Of a DNA stretch of 27,467 nucleotides, positions 26,415-27,467 are shown in pieces. Location: positions 1 to 27,467 of the IMG/VR virus record IMGVR_UViG_3300038309_000157; one strand, 5' to 3'. A model generated the notes under the pieces. It was not told the origin of the DNA, made no database searches, and worked only from the letters and a program-made list of their open reading frames with translations. Source of the stretch: a virus. The first letter of the stretch is position 1, and each line of letters starts with the position of its first letter. Both the position numbers and the translations under genes were made by a program.

Positions 26415-27467
26415 ACTATTCTTGATAAAATATGACCGCGTTGTCTGAATCGTTGACCATTGCGTTCAAAATATTCAATTCTATTTTTTGTGTTATTTGC
26501 TATATCTTTAAGATGTTTATTCGATTCTGACATATCAATCATATCATAACTTTGACTTACAGCGTAGTTAGCGAGCCATTTTTGAGTTTCATCATGTGGA
26601 ATAAATTCACCAGGAGGCATAAAAGATATTGTTTCACTATCTGGTGTTAATATTGCACTTCCTCCGTTATCAGGGATAAATATTTCTTGTTTTCCACCCT
26701 CCGAATATTTGGCTAAACCTCCCTTATGTTTTCCTCCTTTTTTAAATTCAGGAATAGGTTGAGAAGCAACAACTGCTAATTGTGCAGCTCCTAAAGCACC
26801 AATAATAACTGATAGAACTACATTTGGCAAAGCTTCTACAATTGCTGATGCAGTATTTATTATTATTGAAAACATAGTTTGTGCTTTTTCAGCAATAGCC
26901 TGTTTCCGTTGAATTTTGGCTTTTTCCTTCTGATACTTTCTTTCGGCAATCAATCGTTTTTCAACGCTACTTCCTGCTGCCGCTATTTCATAATCATGCA
27001 ACTGTTCTATTCGTGCCATTTGATTGGCATAGATGCCGTTGATAATATCAAATGATTGTCCAGCTATCTGGGCAGCGTCTCTTACAACATTATTGATACT
27101 TTCTTTTAATGATTTATTAGTATTTTCAGCAATATCCAGATTTCCTTCTGCTATTGCTCTTAAAATATCTAAAATCCTGTTTTTTAGCCTTTCCTCATCG
27201 TCTCCTATAATTTCATTTCCATCAATAGCCGCCTGAACTTGTTCTTTCTCTATGTTTAAAAGATCAATGGTAAGTTTGTTTTTAATGTCCTTTATCTTTT
27301 TGGCGTTACCGGCTGCGCTTTTTACTTCTTCGGCTGCACTGTTTATTCTTTCAGTTTGCGCCTTAACAATATTATCATAGAGCGCATCGTAAGCTATTCC
27401 AGATTGTTCTTTAAGTTTTCTTTCATTTTCCTTTCTTTGATTTTCCAATTCTTTTTCACGGCGTTTT
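26411..27467 (-). CDS. Tape-measure protein, C-terminal part, cut by window edge
   Basis: The frame is open to the right end of the window, so only the last 350 or so residues are here; the N-terminus lies beyond base 27467. It begins as a charged coiled coil (KENERKLKEQSGIAYDALYD...) and then has a hydrophobic, Ala/Gly/Val-rich stretch (IIINTASAIVEALPNVVLS, IIGALGAAQLAVV) likely to be membrane-active. It ends with the glycine-rich 'FKKGGKHKGGLAKYSEGG' and 'IPDNGG...ILTPDSETISF'. These features, in this order, are typical of phage tape-measure C-termini. The protein sets tail length and enters the host membrane during DNA delivery. It is the first visible gene of the leftward tail operon. Confidence 0.75.
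   Translation of the reverse strand, partial: KRREKELENQRKENERKLKEQSGIAYDALYDNIVKAQTERINSAAEEVKSAAGNAKKIKDIKNKLTIDLLNIEKEQVQAAIDGNEIIGDDEERLKNRILDILRAIAEGNLDIAENTNKSLKESINNVVRDAAQIAGQSFDIINGIYANQMARIEQLHDYEIAAAGSSVEKRLIAERKYQKEKAKIQRKQAIAEKAQTMFSIIINTASAIVEALPNVVLSVIIGALGAAQLAVVASQPIPEFKKGGKHKGGLAKYSEGGKQEIFIPDNGGSAILTPDSETISFMPPGEFIPHDETQKWLANYAVSQSYDMIDMSESNKHLKDIANNTKNRIEYFERNGQRFRQRGHILSRIV

Overview
The window looks like part of the genome of a tailed phage, or an integrated prophage, of a Bacteroidota host. Evidence for the host group: AT-rich DNA, several promoters matching the TTTG / TAnnTTTG pattern of that phylum, signal peptides ending in 'SQ' or 'GQ', and almost no Shine-Dalgarno sites. 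Evidence for a phage: a small terminase subunit, the end of a tape-measure protein, tail-tip and tail-fibre genes, an endolysin with small membrane proteins, a tyrosine recombinase, and three different homing-type elements (HNH, GIY-YIG, intein). The taxon is an inference; no database was searched.

Layout. 1-1893: leftward operon of small uncharacterised genes, including an overlooked 57-residue two-helix membrane protein. 1894-2139: divergent control region. 2140-3699: rightward genes for the terminase small subunit, a small NUMOD-like protein and a GIY-YIG nuclease. 3899-5925: a ribbon-helix-helix protein, then three Y RNAs, a terminator and the Ro60/Rsr (TROVE-vWA) gene. Two of the Y RNAs carry a tRNA-like module whose 3' half precedes its 5' half, as in bacterial YrlA.

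6671-11526 is the most unusual part. It is an integron-like array in which small rightward genes are packed into at least 18 back-to-back segments. Segment ends are complementary and the junctions alternate between TAAC and GTTA. Nine segments (here called P) start with TAAC and end with GTTA; nine (Q) start with GTTA and end with TAAC. Neighbours share the junction tetranucleotide. Cargo includes a DNA methyltransferase, a PAPS-reductase-like protein, an HTH protein with a coiled-coil partner, and Cys-rich small proteins. The P stems carry regularly placed G-T pairs, and three Q segments are 80-bp hairpins with covarying ends. A tyrosine recombinase without the IntI-specific insertion follows the array.

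12414-27467: after a terminator, one long leftward operon is read from right to left. It holds the tape-measure end, two tail-tip proteins, a tail protein, fibre or adhesin genes (several with Sec signal peptides), a permuted papain-fold protein, a membrane/coiled-coil protein, an endolysin interrupted by an intein at its catalytic cysteine, and small membrane proteins. Most of these genes overlap by ATGA or TAATG, so they are probably translationally coupled. Portal, capsid and large terminase genes are not in the window.
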